This document shows, in pieces, positions 1-9,625 of a stretch of 47,220 bases of DNA. A model generated the notes under the pieces. The model did not search any database and had not been told where the DNA came from. It saw only the letters and a program-made list of their open reading frames with translations. Source of the stretch: Microbacterium sp. 5K110 (GTDB lineage: Bacteria; Actinomycetota; Actinomycetes; Actinomycetales; Microbacteriaceae); contig NZ_VBUM01000017.1 in NCBI RefSeq assembly GCF_005774735.1, forward strand, positions 1 through 47,220, given 5' to 3'. Made by a program: the position numbers and the translations under genes. How positions within the stretch are numbered: position 1 is the first letter of the stretch; every line of letters begins with the position of its first letter.

Positions 1-1308
1 GAGCACTCCCGCGCCGAGCGCACACCCCGGCCCGAGCCGTCGTCTCGGCCCGAACCGACACCGCAGCCCGTTCACGATCGCGAGCCCGTACTGGTTGGCG
101 CGGGGGCCGCAGCCGCTGGAGGATCCGGCGGCGGTCGCCCGGCGGCATCCGGATCCCTGGAAGACCTCTTCGCGGGACACGCCAGCACCGACCAGGTGCG
201 GGGGGCGGTCCGCGCACCGCGGCGTCGCCGACGTGCGGGCGGCTGGATCGCGCTGGCGATCGTGCTCATCATCCTCGGGGGGATCGCCGGGGGCGGCCTC
301 GCCCTGTGGAACACCTACGGTGAGCGGGTCCAGGCGTTCTTCGGCACCGGTGAACCGGTCGATTTCGAAGCAGGCATGGCCACGGGAGAGGCCCGGGTCA
401 CGATCGTCTCGGGCGACACCGGCCAATCCGTGTCGCCGAAGCTCTTCGAGGCGGGGGTCACGAAGGCCTCCAATTCGCTCTACAAGTACATGGTCGACAA
501 CTCCGTCGCGTTCACGTTCCAGCCCGGCGTCTACAAGCTGCAGCAGCAGATGACCTCGGCCGCGGTCCTCGACGCGCTCCGCGACCCCGCCAACCGTCTC
601 GACAACTCCGTGCAGCTGCGCGAGGGGCTCACTCTGCAGCAGTCTCTCGACGTGATGTCGGAGCAGCTGGGCATGCCGCGCGCCGATCTCGAGGCCGCGG
701 TCGCCGACCCGTCGCAGTACGGCGTGCCGGCTACGACGCTCGAGGGCTGGATCTTCCCCGCCACGTACGACTTCGACGAGGGTGTCACCGCCACCGAGGT
801 CATCCAGCGCATGGTGCAGCGGACGGTGCAGTCGCTCGACACCGCGGGCGTCCCGGAAGCCGATCGCGAACGCATCCTCATCGTCGCCTCGATCATCGAG
901 CGCGAGGCGCGCAACCGCGACGACTTCTACAAGGTCTCGCGCGTGATCGAGAACCGACTGCAGCCCTCGAACCAAGAGACCTTCGGCAAGCTCGAGATGG
1001 ACTCCACCGTCCAGTACGGTGCCAACGAGCTGGGCAGCGGGTCGGTGAGCACGTCAGAGGAAGCCCGCAACAGCGACAACCCCTGGAACACCTACATGTA
1101 TCCCGGGCTGCCGATCGGGCCGATCGCCAATCCGGGGGACCTCGCGATCGATGCGGCCATGAAGCCCATCGACGGCCCCTGGCTGTACTTCGTGACCGTC
1201 AACCTCGACACCGGCGAAACCGTGTTCACGTCGACCTACAGCGAACACGAGAAGGCCGTCGCGCAGTGGCGCGCGTGGTGCGCGGACAACCCCGACGGCG
1301 GATGCTGA
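1..1308 (+). CDS. mltG: Endolytic transglycosylase MltG (5' end outside window)
   Basis: MltG is a membrane-anchored lytic transglycosylase that cuts nascent peptidoglycan strands and limits glycan chain length. The frame is open from base 1, so the true start lies upstream; the GTG at 196 is only an internal codon. The visible protein (435 residues) begins with a cytoplasmic Pro/Arg/Ser-rich stretch of at least 75 residues with an SLEDLF motif, then a poly-Arg patch and one transmembrane helix at about residues 80-103. The YceG-like domain follows, with the LEGWIFPATYDF segment carrying the expected catalytic Glu (residue 248 of the visible part), then IASIIEREA, LEMDSTVQYG and NPWNTYMYPGLPIGPI. 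Its TGA overlaps the ATG of aroE (ATGCTGA), so the two are probably cotranscribed. Family assignment is secure; only the N-terminus is unknown. Confidence 0.95.
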   Translation, partial: EHSRAERTPRPEPSSRPEPTPQPVHDREPVLVGAGAAAAGGSGGGRPAASGSLEDLFAGHASTDQVRGAVRAPRRRRRAGGWIALAIVLIILGGIAGGGLALWNTYGERVQAFFGTGEPVDFEAGMATGEARVTIVSGDTGQSVSPKLFEAGVTKASNSLYKYMVDNSVAFTFQPGVYKLQQQMTSAAVLDALRDPANRLDNSVQLREGLTLQQSLDVMSEQLGMPRADLEAAVADPSQYGVPATTLEGWIFPATYDFDEGVTATEVIQRMVQRTVQSLDTAGVPEADRERILIVASIIEREARNRDDFYKVSRVIENRLQPSNQETFGKLEMDSTVQYGANELGSGSVSTSEEARNSDNPWNTYMYPGLPIGPIANPGDLAIDAAMKPIDGPWLYFVTVNLDTGETVFTSTYSEHEKAVAQWRAWCADNPDGGC

Positions 1309-2135
1309 CGCCCGTCCGCCTCGCCGTCTGGGGGGACCCGATCGACCACTCGCGGTCGCCGCTGCTGCACGCGGCGGCGTACCGCGAGCTCGGTCTGCCC
1401 TGGGAGTACGGGCGTCGGCGCGTCGCGGAGGCGGAGTTCGGCGCGGCCCTCGCGGAACGGGATGCCACCTGGCGCGGGCTCTCGCTCACGATGCCGCTGA
1501 AGAACGTCGCAGCCGCCGCAGCGGTATCCCTGGACGACGACGCGCGCCTCACCGGCGCCGTGAACACGCTGCGGTTCACCGCTGACGGACCCCGCGGCTT
1601 CAACACCGACGTGGGCGGCCTCGCGCGGGCTCTTCGCGAGATCGGGGTCGACACGCCCGAGCGGGTGCGCATCCTCGGCGCCGGAGCCACCGCGACCTCC
1701 GCCGTCGTGACCGCCGTCCGTCTCGGTGCGCAAGCGATCGAGGTGCGCGCGCGGCGGCCCGAGGCGGCCGCGCCGCTCGTCGCGCTCGGCGACGCGCTCG
1801 GAGTCCCCGTCACCGTGACTGCGCTGGCCGCGCCCGAGCCCGCTGGTGCCGACGTCACGATCGCGACGCTCCCCGGGGGCACCGACCTGGGCGACACCGC
1901 GAGCGTCCTGGCATCCGTCGGAGGACCGCTCGTCGACGTCGTCTACGGGAACTGGCCCACTCCGCTGGCGGTGGCGTGGCAGGAGGCCGGGCAGCAGGCC
2001 GTCAACGGACTCGGCATGCTGCTGCACCAGGCCCTGCTGCAGGTACGCGTGTTCGTCGGCGGCGACCCCGCGGAGCCGCTGGAGCGCGAGGACGCCGTGC
2101 TCGCCGCGATGCGCACCGCCGTCATGGGAGGATAG
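1302..2135 (+). CDS. aroE: Shikimate dehydrogenase
   Basis: Reduces 3-dehydroshikimate to shikimate with NADPH, in the cytoplasm. From ATG 1302 the protein is 277 residues, usual for AroE; the in-frame GTG at 1266 would add 12 residues from inside mltG, so I prefer 1302. Visible motifs are [14 protein letters not shown] (shikimate-binding Ser region), SLTMPLK with the catalytic Lys, GAVNTL, NTDVGG with the conserved Asp, GAGATATSA (NADP-binding loop) and NGLGMLLHQ near the C-terminus. It overlaps mltG by 7 bases and is followed by aroC after 4 bases, so it opens the shikimate operon. Paralogues that use quinate exist in the family; the operon context favours true AroE. Confidence 0.93.
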   Translation: MLTPVRLAVWGDPIDHSRSPLLHAAAYRELGLPWEYGRRRVAEAEFGAALAERDATWRGLSLTMPLKNVAAAAAVSLDDDARLTGAVNTLRFTADGPRGFNTDVGGLARALREIGVDTPERVRILGAGATATSAVVTAVRLGAQAIEVRARRPEAAAPLVALGDALGVPVTVTALAAPEPAGADVTIATLPGGTDLGDTASVLASVGGPLVDVVYGNWPTPLAVAWQEAGQQAVNGLGMLLHQALLQVRVFVGGDPAEPLEREDAVLAAMRTAVMGG

Positions 2136-2139
2136 AGCC

Positions 2140-3366
2140 ATGCTTCGCGTGCTCACGGCCGGGGAATCCCACGGCCCCGAACTGGTCGCCCTCATGGAGG
2201 GGATGCCGGCCGGTGTCCCGATCTCGCCCGCACAGATCCGTGCCGATCTGGCCCGCCGCAAGCTCGGCTACGGCCGCGGCTCGCGCATGAAGTTCGAGGA
2301 AGACGAGCTGACGCTGTCGACCGGCATCGTGCAGGGCTTCACGATCGGCAGCCCGATCGCGCTGCGCATCGGCAACACCGAGTGGCCGAAGTGGGTCGAG
2401 GTGATGAGCCCCGAACCCGTCGAGCTCTCCGACCGCTCCCGCGGACGCGGTGCCGCGCTGACCCGTCCGCGTCCCGGACACGCCGACCTCGTCGGCATGC
2501 AGAAGTACGGCTTCGACGAGGCGCGCCCGATCCTCGAGCGCGCGTCGGCCCGCGAGACCGCGGCGCGCGTCGCCCTCGGCGCCGTCGCCCGTGCGTTCCT
2601 CGGCGAGCTCGGCATCCGGCTCGTCAGCCACACGCTCTCGATCGGGCCCGTGCGCGTGCCCGACGACGCGGAGTTCCCCACCCCCGACGATGTCGACCGT
2701 CTCGACGCCGACCCGCTGCGGTGCTTCCACGCCGAGACGTCGGCCGCGATGGTCGCCGAGGTCGACGACGCGAAGAAGTCCGGCGACACCCTCGGCGGGA
2801 TCGTCGAGGTGCTCGCGTACGGCCTCCCGCCGGGGCTCGGCTCCCACGTGCAGTGGGACCGCCGGCTGGATGCCAAGCTCGCCCAGGCCCTCATGAGCAT
2901 CCAGGCGATCAAGGGGGTCGAGGTCGGAGACGGCTTCCTCACCACGACGCGCCGTGGCTCGCAGGCCCACGACGAGCTCTTCGCCACGGGAGACGGCATC
3001 ACGCGGTCGTCCGACCGTGCGGGCGGCACCGAGGGCGGCATGTCGACCGGTACCGTGCTGCGCGTCCGCGCCGGCATGAAGCCGATCGCCACGATCCCCA
3101 AGGCGCTCCGCACCGTCGACGTCGCGACCGGTGACACCGCCGCCGCGCACCACCAGCGCTCTGACGTGTGCGCGGTTCCGGCCGCCGGGGTCGTCGCCGA
3201 AGCGATGGTCGCGATCACCCTCGCCGACGCGGTGCTGGAGAAGTTCGGCGGCGACAACGTCGCCGAGACCCGCCGCAACCTCGAGACCTACCTCGCGCAC
3301 CTGCCCGAGACGCTGCGCACCACCGACGCCTCCGACGCGGCGCTGCTCGCGCATGACCTCGGCTGA
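2140..3366 (+). CDS. aroC: Chorismate synthase
   Basis: Last step of the shikimate pathway: converts 5-enolpyruvylshikimate-3-phosphate to chorismate using reduced FMN. The 408-residue product starts [12 protein letters not shown], the family N-terminal signature. It also has [52 protein letters not shown] and [19 protein letters not shown], all typical of AroC. ATG 2140 lies 4 bases after the aroE stop. The frame is open far upstream, but that stretch is a shadow of aroE. The last 14 bases overlap aroK. Full length with no visible defects. Confidence 0.97.
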   Translation: MLRVLTAGESHGPELVALMEGMPAGVPISPAQIRADLARRKLGYGRGSRMKFEEDELTLSTGIVQGFTIGSPIALRIGNTEWPKWVEVMSPEPVELSDRSRGRGAALTRPRPGHADLVGMQKYGFDEARPILERASARETAARVALGAVARAFLGELGIRLVSHTLSIGPVRVPDDAEFPTPDDVDRLDADPLRCFHAETSAAMVAEVDDAKKSGDTLGGIVEVLAYGLPPGLGSHVQWDRRLDAKLAQALMSIQAIKGVEVGDGFLTTTRRGSQAHDELFATGDGITRSSDRAGGTEGGMSTGTVLRVRAGMKPIATIPKALRTVDVATGDTAAAHHQRSDVCAVPAAGVVAEAMVAITLADAVLEKFGGDNVAETRRNLETYLAHLPETLRTTDASDAALLAHDLG

Positions 3367-3889
3367 GGCCCCCACCGCCGCACTCGTGCTCATCGGACCG
3401 ATGGGCGCGGGCAAGACGAGCATCGGTCGTCGCGTGGCGCGGGCGCTCGGCCGGCCGTTCCGCGACACCGACAAGATCGTCGTCCGCGACCATGGGCCGA
3501 TCCCCGAGATCTTCGCGGCGCACGGCGAGGCGCACTTCCGTGACCTCGAGCGCGCCGCCGTCGCCGAGGCCCTCTCCGCCGGCGGCGTGGTCGCACTGGG
3601 CGGGGGAGCGGTGCTGGATGCCGCGACCCGGGAACGCCTGGCCGCGCACCACGTCGTGCTGCTGACCGTCGCGCCGCACGTCGTGGCATCCCGCATCCAC
3701 GGAGACGATCGCCCGCTCCTCGACGCCGAAGACCCCGTCGAGCGCTGGCTCCGCATCTACGAGGAACGCCGACCCGTGTACGAATCCACCGCGCACATCG
3801 CCTTCGACACGTCTTCGGGCCCCCTGGCCCGCGTCGTCGACGACATCGTGGCGTGGGCGCAGAGCGTCCCGACCCAGGAGACCCCATGA
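3353..3889 (+). CDS. aroK: Shikimate kinase
   Basis: Phosphorylates shikimate at the 3-hydroxyl with ATP. The 178-residue protein has the Walker A loop [11 protein letters not shown] near residues 14-24, a DTDKIV segment with the Mg/shikimate-binding Asp, FRDLE with a shikimate-binding Arg, the Walker B-like GGGAVL, and a lid region near DDRPLL. ATG 3353 sits inside the end of aroC (14-base overlap); the stop TGA overlaps the ATG of aroB (ATGA at 3886). Length and motif order are normal for AroK/AroL. Confidence 0.94.
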   Translation: MTSAEAPTAALVLIGPMGAGKTSIGRRVARALGRPFRDTDKIVVRDHGPIPEIFAAHGEAHFRDLERAAVAEALSAGGVVALGGGAVLDAATRERLAAHHVVLLTVAPHVVASRIHGDDRPLLDAEDPVERWLRIYEERRPVYESTAHIAFDTSSGPLARVVDDIVAWAQSVPTQETP

Positions 3890-4962
3890 CCGACACCACC
3901 ACCATCTCCGTCGCCGGCGAGCCGGGATACGACATCACGATCGGGCGCGGGGTGCTGGCCTCCCTGAGCGAGAAGCTGCCCGCGAACGCGCAGAAGGTGC
4001 TCATCGTGCATCCGCCGACCCTGGCGGCGCAGGCCGAGTCCCTCCGCGCGCAGCTCGTCGGCGATCGGCAGGTGCTGCTGGCCGAGATCCCGGATGCCGA
4101 GCAGGGCAAGCGCGTCGAAGTCGCCGCGTTCTGCTGGCAGGTCATGGGTCAAGCCGACTTCACCCGAACGGATGCCGTGATCGGCTTCGGCGGGGGAGCG
4201 GTCACCGATCTCGCCGGGTTCGTCGCGGCAACGTGGCTCCGCGGCGTCGCGCTCGTCCAGGTGCCGACCACGGTTCTCGGGATGGTGGATGCCGCCGTGG
4301 GCGGCAAGACCGGTATCAACACCGCCGAGGGCAAGAACCTCGTCGGGGCGTTCTGGCCGCCGGTCGCGGTGGTGTGCGACCTCGACCTGCTCGACACGCT
4401 GTCGAAGAACGAAGCGACCGCCGGCTTCGCCGAGGTGGTCAAGGCCGGGTTCATCTGGCATCCGGAGATCCTCGACCTCATCGAGGCCGACCCCGAGAAC
4501 ATCGTCGACCCGCGCGGCGAGGCGTTCCGCCGGTGCATCGAGCTCGCGATCGATATGAAGGCCCGAGTCGTGGGCGAGGACCTGCGCGAGGCGGGCCTTC
4601 GCGAGGTGCTGAACTACGGCCACACCCTGGGCCACGCGATCGAGCACGCCGAGCGCTACCGCTGGCGCCACGGCGCGGCGATCTCGGTCGGCATGGTCTT
4701 CGCCGCGGAGCTGTCGCGCCTGGCCGGGCGCCTGTCCGACGACGTCGCGCAGCGTCACCGCACGGTGCTCGAGTCGCTCGGACTGCCGACGACCTACCGC
4801 GCCGGAGCCTTCCAGACGCTGAAGGCGACGATGCAGCGCGACAAGAAGAGTCGCGGCAGCATGCTGCGCTTCATCGTGCTCGACGACCTCGCCCGCCCGA
4901 CGGTGTTGCAGGCGCCCGACGAGTCCCTGCTGTTCGCGGCCTACCAGGAGGTCGGCGCGTGA
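3886..4962 (+). CDS. aroB: 3-Dehydroquinate synthase
   Basis: Cyclises DAHP to 3-dehydroquinate, the second shikimate-pathway step, using NAD and a divalent metal. The 358-residue protein has the NAD-binding [19 protein letters not shown], the signature [29 protein letters not shown] substrate loop (here [10 protein letters not shown]), the metal-ligand region [13 protein letters not shown] and [13 protein letters not shown] 3886 overlaps the aroK stop and its own TGA overlaps the aroQ GTG, indicating translational coupling on both sides. Confidence 0.96.
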   Translation: MTDTTTISVAGEPGYDITIGRGVLASLSEKLPANAQKVLIVHPPTLAAQAESLRAQLVGDRQVLLAEIPDAEQGKRVEVAAFCWQVMGQADFTRTDAVIGFGGGAVTDLAGFVAATWLRGVALVQVPTTVLGMVDAAVGGKTGINTAEGKNLVGAFWPPVAVVCDLDLLDTLSKNEATAGFAEVVKAGFIWHPEILDLIEADPENIVDPRGEAFRRCIELAIDMKARVVGEDLREAGLREVLNYGHTLGHAIEHAERYRWRHGAAISVGMVFAAELSRLAGRLSDDVAQRHRTVLESLGLPTTYRAGAFQTLKATMQRDKKSRGSMLRFIVLDDLARPTVLQAPDESLLFAAYQEVGA

Positions 4963-5417
4963 GCACGCCCCGCCGCCTGCTGCTCGTCAACGGGCCGAAC
5001 CTCAACCTGCTCGGCACGCGCCAGCCCGAGATCTACGGACGCGACACGCTCGCCGACGTCGAGCGGGTCACGGCCGACGCGGCGGCCCGCCACGGCCTGG
5101 AGGTCCGCGCCGTCCAGAGCAACCACGAGGGCGCCCTCATCGACGCGATCCACGCCGCACGGCTCGACTGCGCCGGCATCGTGATCAACGCCGGCGGCTA
5201 CACGCACACCTCCGTCGCACTCCGCGACGCGCTGGCATCCGTCGACCTCCCCGTGGCCGAGGTGCACATCTCGAACATCAAGGAACGTGAGAGCTTCCGG
5301 CACTTCTCGTACATCGAGGACGTCGCCGCCGTGCACGTCATCGGCGAGGGCGTCCCCGGGTACGCGCGCGCCGTCGACCTCCTCGTCGAGGTCATCAGCG
5401 GCCGCGCGGACGGCTGA
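4959..5417 (+). CDS. aroQ: Type II 3-dehydroquinate dehydratase
   Basis: Dehydrates 3-dehydroquinate to 3-dehydroshikimate; the type II enzyme is a dodecamer of small flavodoxin-like subunits. The protein is 152 residues, normal for AroQ. Motifs are [18 protein letters not shown] at the N-terminus with the catalytic Tyr region, [43 protein letters not shown] and [14 protein letters not shown]. The start is GTG 4959 in a GTGA overlap with aroB. It is the last gene before the efp promoter. The pathway enzymes AroG and AroA are not in this window. Confidence 0.95.
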   Translation: MSTPRRLLLVNGPNLNLLGTRQPEIYGRDTLADVERVTADAAARHGLEVRAVQSNHEGALIDAIHAARLDCAGIVINAGGYTHTSVALRDALASVDLPVAEVHISNIKERESFRHFSYIEDVAAVHVIGEGVPGYARAVDLLVEVISGRADG

Positions 5418-5429
5418 GCACCCATCGCG

Positions 5430-5435
5430 TAGACT
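5430..5435 (+). promoter_or_regulatory. Putative -10 element (TAGACT) of efp
   Basis: TAGACT followed by CGATC lies in the 81-base gap between aroQ and efp, 63 bases before the efp ATG. It fits the actinobacterial housekeeping TANNNT -10 pattern and is shared word-for-word with other promoters in this window. No convincing -35 is visible. Confidence 0.5.
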
Positions 5436-5498
5436 CGATCGCTGGGCGAGCGCCGACGCGACGCCCCCACCGACTCACGAAACGGAATATCGAACCTC

Positions 5499-6059
5499 AT
5501 GGCATCCACTGCAGACATCAAGAACGGCGTCGTCCTGAACATCGACGGTCAGCTCTGGAGCGTCGTGGAGTTCCAGCACGTCAAGCCCGGAAAGGGCGGC
5601 GCGTTCGTCCGCACGAAGCTGAAGAACGTCATGTCCGGCAAGGTCGTCGACCGCACGTTCAACGCCGGCGCGAAGGTCGACATCGAGAACGTCGACCGTC
5701 GTGACTTCACCTACCTCTACAACGACGGCGAGGGCTTCGTCTTCATGGACGTCGCCGACTACGACCAGATCACCGTGGGCGCGGTGACGGTGGGCGACGC
5801 CGCGAACTTCCTGCTCGAGAACCAGCAGGTGCAGATCGCGCTCAACAACGGCAACCCGCTCTACATCGAGCTGCCGCCGTCCGTGATCCTCGAGGTCACC
5901 TACACCGAGCCGGGCCTGCAGGGCGACCGCTCGTCGGCCGGCACCAAGCCCGCCACCGTCGAGACCGGCTACGAGATGCAGGTTCCCCTGTTCCTCGAGA
6001 CCGGCACCAAGATCAAGGTCGACACTCGCACCGGCGAGTACCTCGGCCGCATCAGCTGA
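5499..6059 (+). CDS. efp: Translation elongation factor P
   Basis: EF-P binds ribosomes stalled on polyproline and promotes peptide-bond formation. The 186-residue product has the three expected beta-barrel domains: the KOW-like N-terminal domain with KPGKGGAF (Lys32 at the tip, the residue modified in enterobacteria), a central OB domain from about residue 65, and the C-terminal OB domain with [13 protein letters not shown] and [21 protein letters not shown]. The start [10 protein letters not shown] at ATG 5499 is typical. Its own promoter lies upstream and nusB follows after 2 bases. No EpmA/EarP/YmfI-type modification gene is in this window. Confidence 0.97.
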   Translation: MASTADIKNGVVLNIDGQLWSVVEFQHVKPGKGGAFVRTKLKNVMSGKVVDRTFNAGAKVDIENVDRRDFTYLYNDGEGFVFMDVADYDQITVGAVTVGDAANFLLENQQVQIALNNGNPLYIELPPSVILEVTYTEPGLQGDRSSAGTKPATVETGYEMQVPLFLETGTKIKVDTRTGEYLGRIS

Positions 6060-6061
6060 CC

Positions 6062-6472
6062 TTGAGCGCCCGTACCAAGGCGCGCAAGCGCGCCCTCGAC
6101 ATCCTGTTCCAAGCCGACGTCCGTGGCGAAGAGTTGCCCGTCATGCTCGCCGTCGAAGCGAAGCGTGCCGCCAGCGAGCCCGACCGTCAGGTGTCGTGGC
6201 TGTACGCCCGCGACATCGTCGACGGCGTGATCGACAACCGCGACGCGATCGACGAGCAGATCACCACGTTCGCCAAGGACTGGTCGCTGCAGCGCATGCC
6301 CGCCGTCGACCGCGCCCTGCTGCGCATCGGCACGTGGGAGATCCTCTACAACGACGAGGTGCCCACGGCGGTCGCGATCGACGAGGCCGTCGAACTGGCG
6401 AAGGAGTTCTCGACCGACGACTCCGGCTCGTTCGTGCACGGCGTCCTCGCCCGGATCGCCCGCTCGTCCTGA
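6062..6472 (+). CDS. nusB: Transcription antitermination factor NusB
   Basis: NusB binds boxA RNA with NusE (S10) and supports rRNA antitermination. The 136-residue all-helical protein starts MSARTKARKRALDILFQADVRG and contains WSLQRMPAVDRALLRIGTWEILY, VAIDEAVELAKEFS and FVHGVLARIAR, the hallmark NusB core. The start is TTG 6062, two bases after the efp stop, so it is read from the efp transcript. Length is normal. A GC-rich hairpin follows. Confidence 0.94.
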   Translation: MSARTKARKRALDILFQADVRGEELPVMLAVEAKRAASEPDRQVSWLYARDIVDGVIDNRDAIDEQITTFAKDWSLQRMPAVDRALLRIGTWEILYNDEVPTAVAIDEAVELAKEFSTDDSGSFVHGVLARIARSS

Positions 6473-6490
6473 CCCCCTCCGGCGTGACCC

Positions 6491-6524
6491 GACGCGGCCC
6501 CGACTTCTCGTCGGCGGCCGCGTC
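6491..6524 (+). terminator. Hairpin after nusB, probable terminator
   Basis: GACGCGGCCCCGAC (6491-6504) pairs with GTCGGCGGCCGCGTC (6510-6524) with one bulged base and a TTCTC loop. There is no U-tract, as is common for actinobacterial terminators. It separates the efp-nusB unit from the SNF2 gene. Confidence 0.55.
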
Positions 6525-6587
6525 ACGGCGTCTCCGACCGGTCGCTCCGCCGGCCGCGATGTCGGTGGCCTGCGCGAGGATCTCTTC

Positions 6588-9539
6588 ATGACGTCGTGGC
6601 GCGGCCTGCTCCCCAGCGGCGAGCAGCCCGGGTTCGACGCGCTGGCCCTCGGGATCGAGCTGCGCCAGCGCGCCCCGTACGACCCGTCCCACTGGCAAGC
6701 GCGGTCGGTCGATCCGGTGACGCCCCGCATGCTCGCCCGCCGGCAGGACGACCTGCAGCTCGTCGCCCGGCCGCTCGTCCGGGGAGCGCGCGAGACCTGG
6801 ATCCGGGCGGATGCCACGTGGGACGTGGTGCGCCGATCCGGCGGCCGCTTCGACCCGGCGCACGTGGGCTGGTTCGCCGAGTTGCACGCGCTCGCGCAAG
6901 CCATGCGCACCACGGGGCCCTTCGTCGCCGCGAGCGACACCGTCGCGCTCGACACCATCGCCTCGCCCCTGCTGTGGCCGCACCTGCGCGCGGCCGCAGG
7001 GCTCGGCATCCCGCTCGTGGCGATGCACCCGCAGCAGACGGTGCGGCTGGCCGACGCGGCGACGGCGCGCGTCGCGGTCGACTCCAGCGGCGACGGCGGG
7101 CTGCGGCTCTCATCCGTGGTCGAGATCGACGGGCAGACGACGGATGCCGCGCACGTGCGGCCCGTGGGCGGATTCGGCGTCTTCGCGTTCGAGATCGACC
7201 GCGACCCGATCCCGCTCGTGCTCGCACCGGTCGCGCTGCCGGCACCGCTGCCCGCGCTGCTGACGACGGGGCCTGTCGAGGTGCCCGCCGAGGAGACGGG
7301 GGAGTTCCTCGCCGAGGCGTATCCGCGGCTGGCCCGTCGGGTGCCGTTGGCAATCGGCGCCGGGGTTCCGGCGCCCCCTCCACCGCGGCCCACCCTCGAG
7401 GTGATGGTGACGTACCGCGACGACGACGCGCTCGAGTACGCCCTCGACTGGCTGTACCCGGGGCCGATCCGCGCCGCGTACGGGACTCCCGTCCTGGACG
7501 ACGAGCGCGATCCCCGGGTCGAGGCGCAGATCGCCGGGCGGTTCGAAGCGGCGTGGGCCGAGAACGCCGACCTGCCGGTGCGCGCCCGCGCGACGCTGCG
7601 CGACGCCGACGCCGCGCTGTTCTCGACGCGACTGCTCCCCGCGCTCGACCTGCTCGCCGATGTGCGCGTGGTCACGCGCGGGACCGTTCCGGCGTTCCGT
7701 GAGCTGCGGGGCGACCCGTCGCTGTCCATCACCGCCGTCCCGTCGCCCGATCGCGACTGGTTCGACCTCGGCATCGTCGTCGTCATCGACGGGCGCACGA
7801 TCCCGTTCGGCACGCTCTTCACGGCGCTCTCGCGCGGCCGGACGCGCATCAAGCTCTCCGACGGGGCGTGGTTCTCGCTCGCGCACCCCGCGCTCCAGCG
7901 TCTGCGCGACCTGCTCGACGAGGCCGCGAAGCTCGACGAGTGGGACGCCGGCCCGCGGATCCCACGCCGCCACCTCGCACTGTGGAGCGACTTCGAAGAC
8001 CTCGCCGACGAATCCGAGGCCGCGGGCGAGTGGCGCTCTCTCGCGCGGGCGCTGCGCGACGTGTCCGAGGTGCCCGAGATCGCGACCCCGGCGGGCTTCC
8101 GCGCCGAGCTGCGGCCGTACCAGCGGGCCGGGCTCTCGTGGCTCGCACTCTTGCACGCGCACCGGCTGGGCGGCATCCTGGCCGACGACATGGGGCTCGG
8201 CAAGACCGTGCAGGTGCTCGCGCTCATCGCCCATGCGCGGGCCGCGGGAGAGCAGCGGCCCTGGCTCGTCGTCGCCCCGACGTCCGTGCTGCCGACGTGG
8301 AGAGCCGAAGCCGCGCGGTTCGCGCCCGAGCTGGTGGTCGTCACCGTCGAGGCGACCGCGGTGCGTCGCACGCGCACGATCGCGCAGCTGTCCGACGGCG
8401 CCGACATCGTCGTGGCTCCCTACGGCGTGGTCCGCACCGACGACGCCGAATTCGCCGAGCCCGACTGGGCCGGGGTGATCCTCGACGAGGCGCAGTTCGT
8501 GAAGAACCCCACGACCCGCATCCATCGCGCGGTCGCCGCGCTGCGGGCGGACTCGGTCTTCGCGGTCACCGGCACTCCGATCGAGAACGGCCTGGACGAC
8601 CTGTGGGCGCTGCTGGCGCTGACCGCGCCCGGGCTGTACCCCTCGGCCCGGCGTTTCCGCGAAGAGTACGTCCGGGCGATCGAGCAGCTGCCGGGCGACT
8701 CACCGACCGAACTCTCCGCGGCGGCGGCCGACGCCCACCGCCGGGGAAGTCTCGCTCGGTTGCGGTCGCGCGTGCGCCCGTTCCTGCTGCGGCGGACGAA
8801 GGACGTCGTGGCCGCCGACCTCCCGCCCAAGCAGGAGCAGACGATCGCGGTGCCCCTGGGACCCGCGCACCGCGAGCTCTACGACCGCGTCCTGCAGCGC
8901 GAGCGGCAGAAGATCCTCGGGCTCCTCGACGACCTCGACCGGCAGCGGTTCATCGTGTTCCGCTCGATCACGCTGCTGCGCATGCTGGCCCTCGCCCCCG
9001 CCCTGATCGACGAGCGCGACGCGCACCTCGGTTCGGGGAAGCTCGACGTCCTGCTCGAACGCCTCGTCGAGGTGGCATCCGAAGGTCACCGAGCGCTCGT
9101 GTTCAGCCAGTTCACGTCGTTCCTCGACCTGGCCGCCGAGCGCTTGGATGCCGCGGGCCTGACGTTCGCGCACCTCGACGGTTCGACCGCCCGACGCGGA
9201 GAGGTGATCGACCGGTTCCGCGAGGGTGATGCCCCGGTTTTCCTGATCAGCCTCAAGGCGGGCGGCTTCGGCCTCACCCTCGTCGAGGCGGAGTACGTCT
9301 TCCTGCTCGACCCGTGGTGGAACCCCGCCGCCGAGACCCAGGCGATCGACCGCACCCACCGCATCGGTCAGACCCGCAGCGTGTTCGTCTACCGGCTCAT
9401 TGCGGCGGGCACGGTCGAAGAGAAGGTCCTCGAGCTGCAGCAGCGCAAGGCCGCCCTCTCCCGCGCCGTGCTCGACGACGACGACGCGTTCGCCCGAAGC
9501 CTGGATGCCGACGACATCCGGGGGATCCTCGGGGACTGA
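6588..9539 (+). CDS. SNF2-family DEAD/DEAH-like helicase
   Basis: A Swi2/Snf2-type ATPase of 983 residues, expected to translocate on double-stranded DNA. About 480 N-terminal residues form a variable region that resembles the bacterial SNF2-associated domain. The ATPase core follows: LADDMGLGKT (Walker A, about 531-540), DEAQ motif II at about 633, TGTPIENGLDDLWALL (motif III), FLLRRTKDVV, VFSQFTSFLDL (motif IV), SLKAGGFGLTLVEA (motif V) and DRTHRIGQTRSV (motif VI, about residue 925). ATG 6588 is preceded by GAGGA at 6576. I see no Cys/His SWIM zinc finger at the N-terminus, although many bacterial relatives carry one. The gene stands apart from the flanking operons; its exact role is unknown, and repair or transcription-complex remodelling are the usual guesses. 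Confidence 0.9.
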   Translation: MTSWRGLLPSGEQPGFDALALGIELRQRAPYDPSHWQARSVDPVTPRMLARRQDDLQLVARPLVRGARETWIRADATWDVVRRSGGRFDPAHVGWFAELHALAQAMRTTGPFVAASDTVALDTIASPLLWPHLRAAAGLGIPLVAMHPQQTVRLADAATARVAVDSSGDGGLRLSSVVEIDGQTTDAAHVRPVGGFGVFAFEIDRDPIPLVLAPVALPAPLPALLTTGPVEVPAEETGEFLAEAYPRLARRVPLAIGAGVPAPPPPRPTLEVMVTYRDDDALEYALDWLYPGPIRAAYGTPVLDDERDPRVEAQIAGRFEAAWAENADLPVRARATLRDADAALFSTRLLPALDLLADVRVVTRGTVPAFRELRGDPSLSITAVPSPDRDWFDLGIVVVIDGRTIPFGTLFTALSRGRTRIKLSDGAWFSLAHPALQRLRDLLDEAAKLDEWDAGPRIPRRHLALWSDFEDLADESEAAGEWRSLARALRDVSEVPEIATPAGFRAELRPYQRAGLSWLALLHAHRLGGILADDMGLGKTVQVLALIAHARAAGEQRPWLVVAPTSVLPTWRAEAARFAPELVVVTVEATAVRRTRTIAQLSDGADIVVAPYGVVRTDDAEFAEPDWAGVILDEAQFVKNPTTRIHRAVAALRADSVFAVTGTPIENGLDDLWALLALTAPGLYPSARRFREEYVRAIEQLPGDSPTELSAAAADAHRRGSLARLRSRVRPFLLRRTKDVVAADLPPKQEQTIAVPLGPAHRELYDRVLQRERQKILGLLDDLDRQRFIVFRSITLLRMLALAPALIDERDAHLGSGKLDVLLERLVEVASEGHRALVFSQFTSFLDLAAERLDAAGLTFAHLDGSTARRGEVIDRFREGDAPVFLISLKAGGFGLTLVEAEYVFLLDPWWNPAAETQAIDRTHRIGQTRSVFVYRLIAAGTVEEKVLELQQRKAALSRAVLDDDDAFARSLDADDIRGILGD

Positions 9540-9592
9540 CGCGGGTCGGGATGCGGCCACCGCGCCCACCTCTCGCACAGCCATCGCCCGCG

Positions 9593-9598
9593 TAGACT
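9593..9598 (+). promoter_or_regulatory. Putative -10 element (TAGACT) of the MBL/Rieske gene
   Basis: TAGACTCGACGG lies in the 86-base gap after the SNF2 gene, 27 bases before the ATG at 9626. A Shine-Dalgarno AGGAG at 9617-9621 follows, so this gene probably has its own short-leader transcript. Confidence 0.5.
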
Positions 9599-9625
9599 CG
9601 ACGGGTTCTCACGGACAGGAGCGAC

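Noticed and set aside
1846..2139. N-terminal extension of AroC through the end of aroE
   Set aside because: The frame is open but the encoded residues are Ser/Arg/Pro-rich shadow sequence; the conserved [12 protein letters not shown] start is at 2140.
5969..8407. Long minus-strand open frame (about 800 codons) opposite nusB and the SNF2 gene
   Set aside because: Ser/Arg/Ala-rich low-complexity translation with no domain, crossing two real genes and a terminator.
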